Shown in pieces: positions 53,152-61,779 of a DNA stretch of 64,000 nucleotides. Source of the stretch: Martelella sp. NC20 (GTDB taxonomy: Bacteria > Pseudomonadota > Alphaproteobacteria > Rhizobiales > Rhizobiaceae); assembly GCF_013459645.1 (NCBI RefSeq), contig NZ_CP054862.1, positions 62,001 through 126,000 on the forward strand, written 5' to 3'. The notes under the pieces were generated by a model. It was not told where the DNA came from and did no database searches. It saw only the letters and a list, made by a program, of their open reading frames with translations. The stretch's first letter is position 1. Each line of letters begins with the position of its first letter. A program made the translations under genes and the position numbers.

Positions 53152-54123
53152 ATGAGACCCCTGGCACTACTAACGTCCATTTCCCTGGCGCTCGCGACAT
53201 TGACGGGCGCCGCCGCCGCTGCGGACGGTGACTATCCGAACGATATCGTCCGCGTCGTCGTCGGTTCATCGCCTGGCGGCACGGCCGATACCGTTTCCCG
53301 GCTCGTGGCCGATGCGCTGAGCGACAAATTCGGCAAAACCTTCGTGGTCGAGAACCTGCCGGGCGCTGGCGGCGCGCTGGCGGCCTCGGAGGTCAGGAGC
53401 GCCGAACCGGATGGCTACACCATCCAGTTCATCTTCTCGTCGTTTTCGATCCTTCCCTCGCTGAACCCGGATGTGAACTACGATCCGGTCAAGGATTTCG
53501 AGGCGATCACCATGGTCTCCTATGCGCCGAACCTGCTGCTGGTGAACCCGTCTTTCGGCGTCAAGACCTTTCCGGAGTGGGTCGACAAGATCAAGGCCAA
53601 TCCCGGCAAGTTCGACTATGGCAGCGGCGGGATCGGCTACAGCCAGCATCTGTCGATGGAAATGCTGCTGCAGGATATCGGCGGCGACGTGGTGCACATC
53701 CCCTATGCCGGCAGCGGCAATCTGCTCGGTGCTCTGATCTCGGGCGAAATTCCGTTCGCCTTCGACACGCTGACGACGGCCGTGCCGCACATCGAATCCG
53801 GCGCGCTCATACCCCTGGCGATCACCAGTACCGAGCGGTCCGAGATCCTGCCGGACGTGCCGGCGGTCGGCGAGTTCGTCGAGGGCTACGAACTGACCGC
53901 CTGGAACGGTTTTGTCGCGCCGGCGGGGACGCCAAAGGAAATCATCGATGAACTGAACGCTGCGATCGTTGAATATCTCGAAACCGACAAGGCCAAGGCG
54001 TTTTTCGGCAAGCTCGGAACCGCGATCGCCGCGAGCACGCCCGAAGAATTCGAACAGGTGATTGCCGGCGACTACGAAAAATTCGCAGTGGTGATCAAGG
54101 AAGCGGGCATCACCGCGCAATAA
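53152..54123 (+). CDS. tctC: Tripartite tricarboxylate transporter binding protein TctC (Bug family)
   Basis: 323 residues with a Sec signal peptide (cleavage after AAAAA, about residue 25). The Bug layout follows: VRVVVGSSPGGTADTVSRLV, ENLPGAGGALAASEV, and IPYAGSGNLLGALISGEIPF with WNGFVAPAGTPKEIIDELN. It binds a carboxylate in the periplasm and presents it to TctAB. AGGAGGAG precedes the ATG. Confidence 0.93.
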   Translation: MRPLALLTSISLALATLTGAAAAADGDYPNDIVRVVVGSSPGGTADTVSRLVADALSDKFGKTFVVENLPGAGGALAASEVRSAEPDGYTIQFIFSSFSILPSLNPDVNYDPVKDFEAITMVSYAPNLLLVNPSFGVKTFPEWVDKIKANPGKFDYGSGGIGYSQHLSMEMLLQDIGGDVVHIPYAGSGNLLGALISGEIPFAFDTLTTAVPHIESGALIPLAITSTERSEILPDVPAVGEFVEGYELTAWNGFVAPAGTPKEIIDELNAAIVEYLETDKAKAFFGKLGTAIAASTPEEFEQVIAGDYEKFAVVIKEAGITAQ

Positions 54124-54130
54124 GCCAGAC

Positions 54131-54162
54131 AAGCCGGGCAGGACAGGTCTCCAGCCCGGCTT
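54131..54162 (+). terminator. Stem-loop after tctC
   Basis: A perfect 9-bp stem (AAGCCGGGC / GCCCGGCTT, 14-nt loop) starting 7 bp after the tctC stop and followed by CCC rather than a U-run. Likely a 3'-stabilising or partial termination element. Confidence 0.6.
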
Positions 54163-54218
54163 CCCGACGCATGCCGCCGGGAGGCGAATGCGTTTTGCCA
54201 TGCTGCGGAGTTCCGCCA

Positions 54219-55277
54219 ATGTCAGATGAGAAAACTTTTTCCGCCGACATTCTGCGCCGGTTCGCGACCGGGCTTTTTAGCGCGGCCGGCCTTTCCGCAA
54301 AGGCGGCGGGCCGCGTTGCCGACGCGCTGATCGAGGCCGATCTCTCCGGGCGCGGTTCGCACGGATTGTTGCAGGCCGACAGATATATCGAGCGGCTGAT
54401 CGCGGGCGCGATGTCGACCGCCGACGCGCCGATGGTCGTCAGCCGCAGCCACGGAGCGATCGTGCTCGATGCGGATGGCATGGAAGGCCATCTGGTCGCC
54501 GAGGATGCGATGAAGATGGCCATCGAGACGGCCCGTGAAACCGGCATAGCAGCCGTCGCGGTCCGCCGGGCGCAGCACATGGGCGTGGTCGGGCGCTATG
54601 TGCGCATGGCCGCCGAGGCCGGCTGCGTGGGCATTGCCATGGGCAACACCAAGCCAGTGATGGCCGCTCCCGGCGGCGCGGAAAAACTCGTCGGCACCAA
54701 TCCGCTGGCGATCGGCATACCGGCCTCAAGGGAAGCGATCGTGCTCGATATGGCGACCAGCGCGGGCACTTACGGCCGCATCCGGCAGGCAAATGCGCTT
54801 GGCCAGGACATTCCCGACGGCTGGGCGCTTGATGCCGAGGGCGTTGCGACCACGGACCCGGCGGAGGCGATGAAAGGACTGTTGCTGCCGGCCGGCGGCG
54901 CAAAGGGCTTTGGCCTGGCCTTCATGATCGATCTGCTCGCCGGGTTGCTATCCGGCGGGGCGTGGGGGACGAAACTCGGCCTGATCGACGACAGCACCAT
55001 CGGACCGCAGATGTCGTCCTATCTGTTCATCGTGCTTGATATCGCTTCATTCCGGCCACTTGAGGAATTCAAGGCGGAGGCGGATGAAGCGATCGCCGGG
55101 GTGCGGCAATCGCGCAGGGCCGAAGGCGTGGACCGGCTCTATACGCCCGGCGAACGCAGCGCGGAACAACTGGCCGCGAGCACGGGCCGGGTCAGGCTCG
55201 CCCCCGCCGTGGTGCAAGCGCTTGCCGAACGCGGGCGGCAACTCGGCATCACCGTGCCCGCAGAACTTCTGGAGTGA
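54219..55277 (+). CDS. Malate/L-lactate dehydrogenase-family (Ldh2) oxidoreductase
   Basis: 352 residues from the ATG at 54219. Ldh_2 family, NAD(P)-dependent and unrelated to classical lactate dehydrogenase: catalytic His48 in SGRGSHGLLQ, the second His in AQHMGVVGRY, VGTNPLAIGIPA, IVLDMATSAGTYGRI and GGAKGFGLAFMIDLLAGLLS. Relatives oxidise 2-hydroxy acids (malate, sulfolactate, ureidoglycolate) or reduce 2-keto or imino acids. It probably handles a hydroxy-acid intermediate of the tct-linked pathway. Confidence 0.9.
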   Translation: MSDEKTFSADILRRFATGLFSAAGLSAKAAGRVADALIEADLSGRGSHGLLQADRYIERLIAGAMSTADAPMVVSRSHGAIVLDADGMEGHLVAEDAMKMAIETARETGIAAVAVRRAQHMGVVGRYVRMAAEAGCVGIAMGNTKPVMAAPGGAEKLVGTNPLAIGIPASREAIVLDMATSAGTYGRIRQANALGQDIPDGWALDAEGVATTDPAEAMKGLLLPAGGAKGFGLAFMIDLLAGLLSGGAWGTKLGLIDDSTIGPQMSSYLFIVLDIASFRPLEEFKAEADEAIAGVRQSRRAEGVDRLYTPGERSAEQLAASTGRVRLAPAVVQALAERGRQLGITVPAELLE

Positions 55278-55283
55278 TCGGCG

Positions 55284-56153
55284 ATGACCATCACCTGCGA
55301 TATCATCAGGGAAACCGCACGGGCGCTCTATGACAGGGCGCTCAGGCGCATTCCGGAAAACTCGAAAGAGGCGCTGGCAACCGCCCTTGAAACGGAAAGC
55401 TCGCCTTCTGCCCGCACGACGCTCGAATTCATGATCAAGAGCGCCCGCCGCGCCGAAGAGAAATCGACCTTTGTCTGTTCGGATGCGGGCTTTCCTGTCT
55501 ATTTCGTCAAGATCGGCACGAAGGCCCGGTTTGAGGGCGATATCAAGAAGGCGTTTGTCGATGCGTTCGACGAACTGGTGAGAACGATCGAGCCGCCGAT
55601 CCTGAAATTCGTCACCAACCCGCTGACCGGCGAGCGCAGCTACCACGGCAAGGATATGCCGCATATCACCTGGGATTTCGTCTCGGATGACGATTGCATC
55701 GATATCACCTGTTCCCCCAAGGCGCTCGGCTCCGGGCGCTGGGCCGCGCTGGAAATCTTCAGCTATCCAAAGCTTGAGGAGATCGAGCGCTATATTCTCG
55801 ATGTCTCGATAAGGGCAGGCTCGCAGCATTGCCCGCCGGTGGTCATCGGCGTGGGCATTGGCGGCTCCTTCGACCATGCGGCGAAAATGGCGAAGCTGCA
55901 GACGCTCCGTCCGTTCGGGACCACCAATCCTGAGCCGATCTTGGCCGCGATGGAAGACCGGCTCACCCGCGCCGTCAACAAGACGGGCTTCGGGCCGATG
56001 GGGACCGGCGGCGACACTACCGCGCTCGGCGTTCACATCGATTATGCCTCCGGCCACGGCTTCACCCCCGTTGCCGTCTGCTTCAACTGCTGGATCAACA
56101 GGCGCACCCGGGCGCGCATCAACAATGACGGAGAGGTAGCCTATCTTGAGTGA
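55284..56153 (+). CDS. Class I fumarase/L-tartrate dehydratase-type hydro-lyase, alpha subunit
   Basis: 289 residues. The [4Fe-4S] cysteines should be Cys65 (FVCSDAGFP), Cys143 (ITCSPKALGSG) and Cys183 (QHCPPVVIGVGIGG). The motif CSDAG replaces the usual CQDTG, and CSPKALGSG replaces the KG-GSE loop, so substrate contacts differ from true fumarase. KMAKLQTLRPFGTTNPEP and GFGPMGTGGDTTALG are also family blocks. It hydrates or dehydrates a small dicarboxylate together with the beta subunit encoded next. Confidence 0.9.
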   Translation: MTITCDIIRETARALYDRALRRIPENSKEALATALETESSPSARTTLEFMIKSARRAEEKSTFVCSDAGFPVYFVKIGTKARFEGDIKKAFVDAFDELVRTIEPPILKFVTNPLTGERSYHGKDMPHITWDFVSDDDCIDITCSPKALGSGRWAALEIFSYPKLEEIERYILDVSIRAGSQHCPPVVIGVGIGGSFDHAAKMAKLQTLRPFGTTNPEPILAAMEDRLTRAVNKTGFGPMGTGGDTTALGVHIDYASGHGFTPVAVCFNCWINRRTRARINNDGEVAYLE

Positions 56154-56766
56154 GTACCTTCTCGATCTGCCGGTCTCGCCAGTTCTGGCGCGGTCCCTGA
56201 AGCTCGGCGATACCGTCTTTCTGCGGGGAGATGCCGTGATCACCGCGGGCTATCCCACGCACCAGCGCCTGCTGGACTGCGTTGAAGAGGGCCGAATGCC
56301 GCCGGTTTCCATGGACGGCGGAGCGTTCTTCCATCTCGGCTGCATGAGCCGGGAAGAGGACGGCGCGTTGCGCCCGCTTTACGTCAACCCCACCACCAGC
56401 ACGCGCTTCAATGCCTTCATGCCGCACATCATCACCCATTTCGGCCTGACCGTCGTCGGCGGCAAGGGCGGTCTCGATGCCGAAAGCGTTGCCGCGATGA
56501 AGAAGGCCGGCTGCGTCTATCTTTCCATCCTCGGCGGCGGCGCGCCGTTGCTGACGGAAGGCATCGAGGCGGTCTGCGAAACCGGCTGGAACGACCTGAT
56601 CGTCCAGTTCCGCCTTTCCCGGGTCAGGCTGGACACGTTCGGACCGCTGACCGTGGCCATCGACGCTCACGGAAACTCGGTCTACGCCGATCTCAGCGCC
56701 AGCGCCGAGGCGCGCCTTCCCGACATCATGCGCGAGCTCGCGAGGGACAGGTCAATTCAGTTGTGA
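56146..56766 (+). CDS. Class I fumarase/L-tartrate dehydratase-type hydro-lyase, beta subunit
   Basis: 206 residues. It begins at TTG (56146), inside the alpha gene (8-bp overlap) with GAGAGG about 9 nt upstream; no in-frame ATG or GTG lies near. Fumerase_C blocks: LKLGDTVFLRGDAVITAGYP, RDGA-like MDGGAFFHLGC, VNPTTSTRFNAFMPHII and GGKGGL. The overlap and TTG start imply translational coupling for equal stoichiometry. Confidence 0.88.
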   Translation: MSEYLLDLPVSPVLARSLKLGDTVFLRGDAVITAGYPTHQRLLDCVEEGRMPPVSMDGGAFFHLGCMSREEDGALRPLYVNPTTSTRFNAFMPHIITHFGLTVVGGKGGLDAESVAAMKKAGCVYLSILGGGAPLLTEGIEAVCETGWNDLIVQFRLSRVRLDTFGPLTVAIDAHGNSVYADLSASAEARLPDIMRELARDRSIQL

Positions 56767-57108
56767 GTTTCTTAAACTCAAAATGGGACTCGTCGCACGG
56801 TAGATCGACTGCGGCATTCATTATGGGTGGAAATCCAAAATCGAACGAACCGTCACTTATCTGGCCGGAATAGGCAAAAAAATCGCGTTTCCATAATGTC
56901 TCAATTGAAGTGGAACGTTTCTGCAAAATTTGCCCGAATCCAGTTCAAGTGTAAATCGACACGACGATATACCCTCGGTCCGCGGCGGCGTAAAAACCGG
57001 CCACGCGGCGGAGCACAAGTCGGCCACTTTGGACGCAGACATGAGGTTCGCGGTAGGGCGTAGCCCGAGCGGGGGGCTCGTGCCTGCGTTGCGATTTTCT
57101 GAAGGGTT
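56767..57108. other. Intergenic with a probable IS21 end
   Basis: 342 bp after the hydro-lyase genes. No gene is recognised. TGTAAATCGACAC near 56949 resembles IS21-family terminal repeats and would mark the right end of the istB remnant at 57109-57275. Confidence 0.4.
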
Positions 57109-57275
57109 TCAGCCAGCCTTTCGGGCACGGCTTTGGGCGAGACGAGAGCTGTCGCCATTCATTTCGAGAATGTTGACATGGTGAGTGACGCGATCGAGCA
57201 GAGCGCCGGTCAGTCGCTCGAATCCCTGGATTTCGGTCCATTCGTCAAAGGGCAGATTGCTGGTGATCAGGTGGC
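57109..57275 (-). pseudogene. IstB (IS21 helper ATPase), C-terminal remnant
   Basis: The reverse strand reads SNLPFDEWTEIQGFERLTGA, then LLDRVTHHVNILEMNGDSSR and LAQSRARKAG, then a stop: the unmistakable end of IstB. The Walker motifs are gone, since the sequence changes identity at about 57275. Confidence 0.8.
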
Positions 57276-57381
57276 GCCCCGCTCACACTATGATTGGGAG
57301 AAGTTTTATAACCTCGCCAGACCACATGGGGCATTCAAGGGCAAAGCACCTTACGAAATCCTACGGGAGCGGCCACACTAA
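57276..57381 (+). pseudogene. IS3/IS481-type transposase, C-terminal remnant
   Basis: Forward frame with DWEKFYNLARPHGAFKGKAP, then YEILRERPH and a stop; the N-x-x-RPH...G-xPYE motif closes the rve integrase core of IS481/IS3 transposases. It abuts the istB remnant on the opposite strand. Confidence 0.7.
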
Positions 57382-57422
57382 ACTCAAGGATGTTTCAAAG
57401 CCCTTTCGCGCATTACACCCCC

Positions 57423-57463
57423 TTGACAGGTCGCGCTGTTTGCTTTGCTATGATGTCAGACCA
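57423..57463 (+). promoter_or_regulatory. Candidate promoter and GntR operator
   Basis: TTGACA at 57423-57428 and TATGAT at 57449-57454 (spacing 20 bp, wider than ideal; TGCTAT at 17 bp is an alternative). ATGTCAGACCA at 57453-57463 is the complement of TGGTCTGACAT, one base from the TNGTNNNACNA box of FCD-type GntR regulators. Autoregulation is inferred. Confidence 0.4.
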
Positions 57464-57606
57464 ATTTAAAAGCAAATAATCAGGGGAACGCCGGAAGGCT
57501 TCTTGAGAAAACCGGTCTGAAACGGGACTGATCCCGTCTGGTGCCGCATCGGGCCTTGCCCTTGCGGGAGCGGTTTCTTGCGCCTTCCCGGCAGCATGGC
57601 TGACGC

Positions 57607-58320
57607 ATGAACGATGAAAAAACCGCTATCATGCCGCTTGCACCGATAAGCCGCGTGCGACAGGTCGCCGACGCACTGGTGGACTACGTGTCGCGCTCCG
57701 GCTTGAAGCCAGGCGGTCGTATCCCGGCCGAACGCGAGCTGATGGCGGCGCTTGGCGTCGGGCGCTCGACGATCCGCGAGGTGATCCGCCACTTTCAATC
57801 GCTCGGCGTGATGGAGACCCGCAAGGGCAGCGGTACCTTTCTGCTCAAGCCGATCTCGTCGGCCACCATCCACATGCCGTTGTCTCTGGATGCGGTCAAT
57901 CTCCGTGACGCTTTGCTGCAGACGCTGGAAGTGCGCCGCGGCATCGAGGCGGAGGCCGCCATGGCCGCAGCGCGGCGCCGCACCGCCGCGGACCTGAAGA
58001 TCATAGAGGAAAGGCTCGACGCGATGGAGTGCGTGCACCTGTCCAAGGGCACGTCCGGACCGGAAGACCTTGAACTGCATCTGGCGATCTACGACGCCAC
58101 GCATAATCCTTTGTTCCGCCAGCTTCTGGAGCAGATGCGCGAGGCGTTCGAGAAATTCTGGACCAAGCCTTTCGACCGTCCGGATTTCGCCCGCCGCTCC
58201 TTTCCCTATCACCGCACTTTGTTCGACGCCATCGCCGCCCAGGATACCGAGGCCGCGCGGCGGGAAACACTGAAGATCCTCGACGTCGTCGAGGAAGACA
58301 TCAAGGAAATGTCCAAATGA
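57607..58320 (+). CDS. GntR-family (FadR/FCD) transcriptional regulator
   Basis: 237 residues. N-terminal winged helix (about 15-80: GRIPAERELMAALGVGRSTI, then GVMETRKGSGTFL) and a C-terminal FCD domain (about 95-225: LEVRRGIEAEAAMAAARR, DLELHLAIYDATHNPLF, YHRTLFDAIAAQD), whose Asp and His residues usually bind metal and a carboxylate effector. Its stop overlaps the next start (ATGA), so regulator and enzyme are coupled. Confidence 0.92.
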   Translation: MNDEKTAIMPLAPISRVRQVADALVDYVSRSGLKPGGRIPAERELMAALGVGRSTIREVIRHFQSLGVMETRKGSGTFLLKPISSATIHMPLSLDAVNLRDALLQTLEVRRGIEAEAAMAAARRRTAADLKIIEERLDAMECVHLSKGTSGPEDLELHLAIYDATHNPLFRQLLEQMREAFEKFWTKPFDRPDFARRSFPYHRTLFDAIAAQDTEAARRETLKILDVVEEDIKEMSK

Positions 58321-59486
58321 ATGACGGCCTCTCCCAAGCCGAAGAAATCGCGCTGATCGGCGCACATGACGAGGGCCACGCCTTCGCCGCCGTCGTTCCG
58401 CCGATCGTGCAGACGTCGCTTTTCACCTTTGGGAACTACGACGAGATGCTCGACACCTATGCCGGCCGGAAGGAGCGTTTCGTCTATTCGCGCGCCGCGA
58501 ACCCGACGGTCAGGGTGTTCGAGGAGATGCTGGCGCGCATGGAAAAGGCGGAGGACGCGGTCGGCTTTGCCAGCGGGATGGCGGCGATTTCGGCGGCGAT
58601 CATCACTTTCGTCGAGCCGGGAGACCGGATCGTTGCCGTGCGCAACGTCTATCCCGATGTTTACCGGCTGTTCGGCACCATCCTGAAGCGGATGAAGATC
58701 GAGGTTGAGTATGTGGACGGGCTGGACCTTGAAGCGGTCGATGCGGCGCTTTCCGGCGCGAAGCTGTTCTATATGGAAAGCCCGACGAGTTGGGAAATGG
58801 AGGCCCACGACGTCGGCGCGCTGGCGGCGCTCGCAAAAAAACATGGCGCGATCTCGGTGATCGACAATTCCTGGGCAAGCCCCGTTTTCCAGCAGCCGAT
58901 CACGCTCGGCGTCGATCTCGTTCTCCATTCGGCCTCCAAGTATATCTCCGGCCACAGCGATGTCGTCGCTGGCGTCGTCGCCGGATCGCGGGAGATGATC
59001 GGCCGGCTGCGCGGGGAGGCGCTGTCCTATCTCGGCGGCAAGCTCGCCCCTTTCGAGGCCTGGCTTCTGACGCGCGGACTGAGAACGCTTGCTATCCGGA
59101 TGAAGGCGCATGAGACCTCCGCGCTTGAAATCGGCAGGCGGCTTGCCGCCCGCGACGATGTCACCAAGGTCTGCCATCCGGGGCTGAAAAACCAGCTTCC
59201 GCCCGGGCTTTCCGGAACCTCCGGCCTGTTTTCCTTCCACCTTTCCCGACGCATCGACATCAAGGCCTTCTGCGACCGGCTCTCGCTGTTCAAGCTCGGC
59301 GTCAGTTGGGGCGGTCATGAAAGCCTGATCGTGCCCGGAGAGGTGGTTCTGGCGCAGAAGGCGCAGCCGAATTCGGCTCAAGCTTTCGGCCTCGATCCGC
59401 GCTCAGTGCGCATTCATGTCGGGCTGGAGGGCACGGAAGCGCTTTGGCGCGACCTTGAGGCGGCCTTCGAGGCCGCCAAAGTCTGA
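58317..59486 (+). CDS. Cys/Met-metabolism PLP enzyme (cystathionine gamma-synthase/beta-lyase type)
   Basis: 389 residues of PLP fold type I. The PLP lysine is Lys208 (HSASKYISGHSD), the cofactor-binding block is SGMAAISAAI, and Asp183 is in VIDNSW. SLGV-type end motifs (FKLGVSWGGHESL) are present. Reactions in the family include beta- or gamma-elimination of sulfur amino acids and related substrates. The pairing with a carbohydrate-type ABC importer and a GntR regulator is unusual, so the substrate could be an amino-acid conjugate. The name is by family only. Confidence 0.88.
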   Translation: MNDGLSQAEEIALIGAHDEGHAFAAVVPPIVQTSLFTFGNYDEMLDTYAGRKERFVYSRAANPTVRVFEEMLARMEKAEDAVGFASGMAAISAAIITFVEPGDRIVAVRNVYPDVYRLFGTILKRMKIEVEYVDGLDLEAVDAALSGAKLFYMESPTSWEMEAHDVGALAALAKKHGAISVIDNSWASPVFQQPITLGVDLVLHSASKYISGHSDVVAGVVAGSREMIGRLRGEALSYLGGKLAPFEAWLLTRGLRTLAIRMKAHETSALEIGRRLAARDDVTKVCHPGLKNQLPPGLSGTSGLFSFHLSRRIDIKAFCDRLSLFKLGVSWGGHESLIVPGEVVLAQKAQPNSAQAFGLDPRSVRIHVGLEGTEALWRDLEAAFEAAKV

Positions 59487-59525
59487 GACTTCACCGCATA
59501 GACGCAAAAAGCAAGGGGAATGGAA

Positions 59526-60779
59526 ATGAAGAAACTGCTCACAGCCACATACCTTTCGGCGCTCATGGCGTCTGCCGCCCACGCCGAAACGCTCACCCTG
59601 GTCGAGGTCATCACCAGCCCGGCCAGAACCGAAACGCTGGAATCGATCGTCGCGAGTTTCGAGGAAGCCAATCCGGGTACCGATGTCGAAATCATTTCGC
59701 TGCCCTGGGGCGAGGCCTTCCAGAAGTTCGCCACCATGGTCTCCGCCGGCAATATTCCCGATGTGGTCGAAATGCCGGATTCCTGGGTTTCGCTCTATGC
59801 CAATAACGGCATGTTGGAAAGCCTCGAGCCCTATCTCGCCGACTGGGAATATACAGATGATCTGACGGATCGGGCGCTGGAGCTCGGTCGCGAGGTTGAC
59901 GGCACGGCCTATATGCTGCCCTACGGCTTTTATCTGCGCGCTATGTTCTACAACAAGAACCTGCTGGAAGCCGCCGGCATCTCCGAGCCGCCGGCCACGC
60001 TTGCCGAATTCACGGAAGCCTCGGCGAAGATCTCCGAACTGGACGGCAAATACGGCTATTGCCTGCGCGGCGGCGCGGGCGGGCTGAATGGCTGGCTGAT
60101 GTATGGCGCCGACATGGCCGGCTCCAACGTGTTCTTCGAGGAAGACGGCACTTCCACGGCCAATCAGGAAGGCTGGGTCGACGGCTTCCAGTGGCTGATC
60201 GACCTCTACCAGAATGGCTACGCGCCGAAGGATTCGGTCAACTGGGGCTTCAACGAGATCGTCGCCGGCTTTTATTCCGGCACCTGCGCCTTCCTGGACC
60301 AGGACCCCGATGCGCTGATCGCCATTGCCGAACGCATGGACGAGAGCGATTACGGCGTGACGACTATGCCGAAGGGGCCGTCCGGCAAGACCTTCCCGAC
60401 CATCGGTTATGCCGGCTGGTCGATGATGTCGGCCTCCGACAACAAGGACCTCGCGTGGAAACTGATCGCGACGCTCGAGAGCCCGGAGGGCAATGTTGCC
60501 TGGAACAAGCGCACCGGTGCGCTTCCCGTGCAGAAGGCCGCCGAGGAAGACCCCTTCTATGACAGCCCGCAGTTTGCCGGCTGGTTCGAGGAACTGAACG
60601 ACCCGGATGCCGTGCCGACCGTGATGCCGACCTATCTGGAGGAATTCGGCTTCTTCAAGGATTCGTTGTCCATCTCGACCTCGCAGCAGGCCCTGCTCGG
60701 CGAAATCACCGCGCAGGAAATGGCCGACGAGTGGGCCGACTACCTGACCAAGGCGCAGAAGAAGCACCTCGCCAGATAA
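59526..60779 (+). CDS. Carbohydrate-type (family 1) ABC binding protein
   Basis: 417 residues. I prefer the ATG at 59526 over 59520 because AAGGGG lies 6-8 nt before it. Signal peptide MKKLLTATYLSALMASAAHA. The family 1 layout is clear: ESIVASFEEANPGTDVEIIS, FATMVSAGNIPDVVEMPDSW, MLPYGFYLRAMFYNKNLLEA and GYAGWSMMSASDNKDLAWKL. It feeds the permeases encoded downstream. Ligand unknown. Confidence 0.92.
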   Translation: MKKLLTATYLSALMASAAHAETLTLVEVITSPARTETLESIVASFEEANPGTDVEIISLPWGEAFQKFATMVSAGNIPDVVEMPDSWVSLYANNGMLESLEPYLADWEYTDDLTDRALELGREVDGTAYMLPYGFYLRAMFYNKNLLEAAGISEPPATLAEFTEASAKISELDGKYGYCLRGGAGGLNGWLMYGADMAGSNVFFEEDGTSTANQEGWVDGFQWLIDLYQNGYAPKDSVNWGFNEIVAGFYSGTCAFLDQDPDALIAIAERMDESDYGVTTMPKGPSGKTFPTIGYAGWSMMSASDNKDLAWKLIATLESPEGNVAWNKRTGALPVQKAAEEDPFYDSPQFAGWFEELNDPDAVPTVMPTYLEEFGFFKDSLSISTSQQALLGEITAQEMADEWADYLTKAQKKHLAR

Positions 60780-60790
60780 CGCATCCGTGC

Positions 60791-60818
60791 GGCCGGCGGC
60801 GGGAGACCGCTGCCGGCC
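60791..60818 (+). terminator. Stem-loop after the binding-protein gene
   Basis: A 12-bp stem with one G-U (GGCCGGCGGCGG / CCGCTGCCGGCC, 4-nt loop GAGA), 11 bp after the stop and followed by CGCCTTTCTTC. Probably partial termination or 3'-end stabilisation in the SBP-permease gap. Confidence 0.65.
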
Positions 60819-60851
60819 GGCGCCTTTCTTCGATCATTCAAAGGACAGACG

Positions 60852-61775
60852 ATGACCGACGCGGTGGACAACCGTGCCAGGAAACCACTGGCGAAGCGGG
60901 CAAGCGCGTTTCTCGAGCCCTATCTCTACAGCGCTCCGGCACTCTTTCTGATCGCCGCTGTGATCCTCGTTCCGCTTGTCGTGGGCATTTCCTATGCCTT
61001 CCGCGACGTCCAGCTTCTCAATCCGTTTTCGGGCGGCTTCATCGGGCTTGAACATTTTCAGGCGCTTGCCGGGGACAAGGCCTTTCGCCGTGCGCTCGGC
61101 AACACGCTTTGGTGGACCGGCGCATCCGTTCTCCTGCAGTTTGTCCTCGGTCTCATCCTGGCGCTCCTGCTCGACAAGCCGTTTTACGGACGCGGTCTGG
61201 TTCAGGCGCTGGTCTTTCTGCCCTGGGCCGTGCCGACCTTTCTCGCCGGCCTCAACTGGGCCTGGCTTTTCAACCCGGTCATCGGTCCGCTGCCGCATTG
61301 GTTTCACGCACTTGGCCTGATGGCGGAACCGGAAAACATCCTCTCCGACCCCGCCCTTGCCATGTGGGGGCCGATCGCCGCCAATGTCTGGTGGGGCATC
61401 CCCTTCTTCGCCATCACCATGCTGGCGGCCCTCCAGTCGATCCCGCGCGATCTCTACGAGGCGGCGGCCATTGACGGCGCCGGTCCGGTGCAGCGGTTTT
61501 TATCGATCACCCTGCCGTTTCTGGCGCCGACCATGGCGATCACAATTCTGCTGCGCACGGTCTGGATTGCCAATTTTGCCGACCTGATCGTGGTCATGAC
61601 ATCCGGCGGACCGGCCAACCGCACCCAGATTGTAGCCAGCTACATTTTCACCCAGGCCTTCCGCAAGCTCGACTTCGGCTATGCCTCGGCGATCGCGCTC
61701 GTGCTGCTGGTGCTGCTTCTGGCCTATGCGCTGCTGATCATCCTCCTGCGCCAGACATTGCTGAACAAGGGCTGA
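60852..61775 (+). CDS. Carbohydrate-type ABC permease (MalF-like)
   Basis: 307 residues, six helices, with the N-terminal part (RASAFLEPYLYSAPALFLIA) typical of UgpA/MalF permeases. The EAA coupling loop is DLYEAAAIDGAGPVQRFLSI, then TLPFLAPT. It ends 4 bp before the second permease. AAAGGACAG precedes the ATG. Confidence 0.93.
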   Translation: MTDAVDNRARKPLAKRASAFLEPYLYSAPALFLIAAVILVPLVVGISYAFRDVQLLNPFSGGFIGLEHFQALAGDKAFRRALGNTLWWTGASVLLQFVLGLILALLLDKPFYGRGLVQALVFLPWAVPTFLAGLNWAWLFNPVIGPLPHWFHALGLMAEPENILSDPALAMWGPIAANVWWGIPFFAITMLAALQSIPRDLYEAAAIDGAGPVQRFLSITLPFLAPTMAITILLRTVWIANFADLIVVMTSGGPANRTQIVASYIFTQAFRKLDFGYASAIALVLLVLLLAYALLIILLRQTLLNKG

Positions 61776-61779
61776 GACA

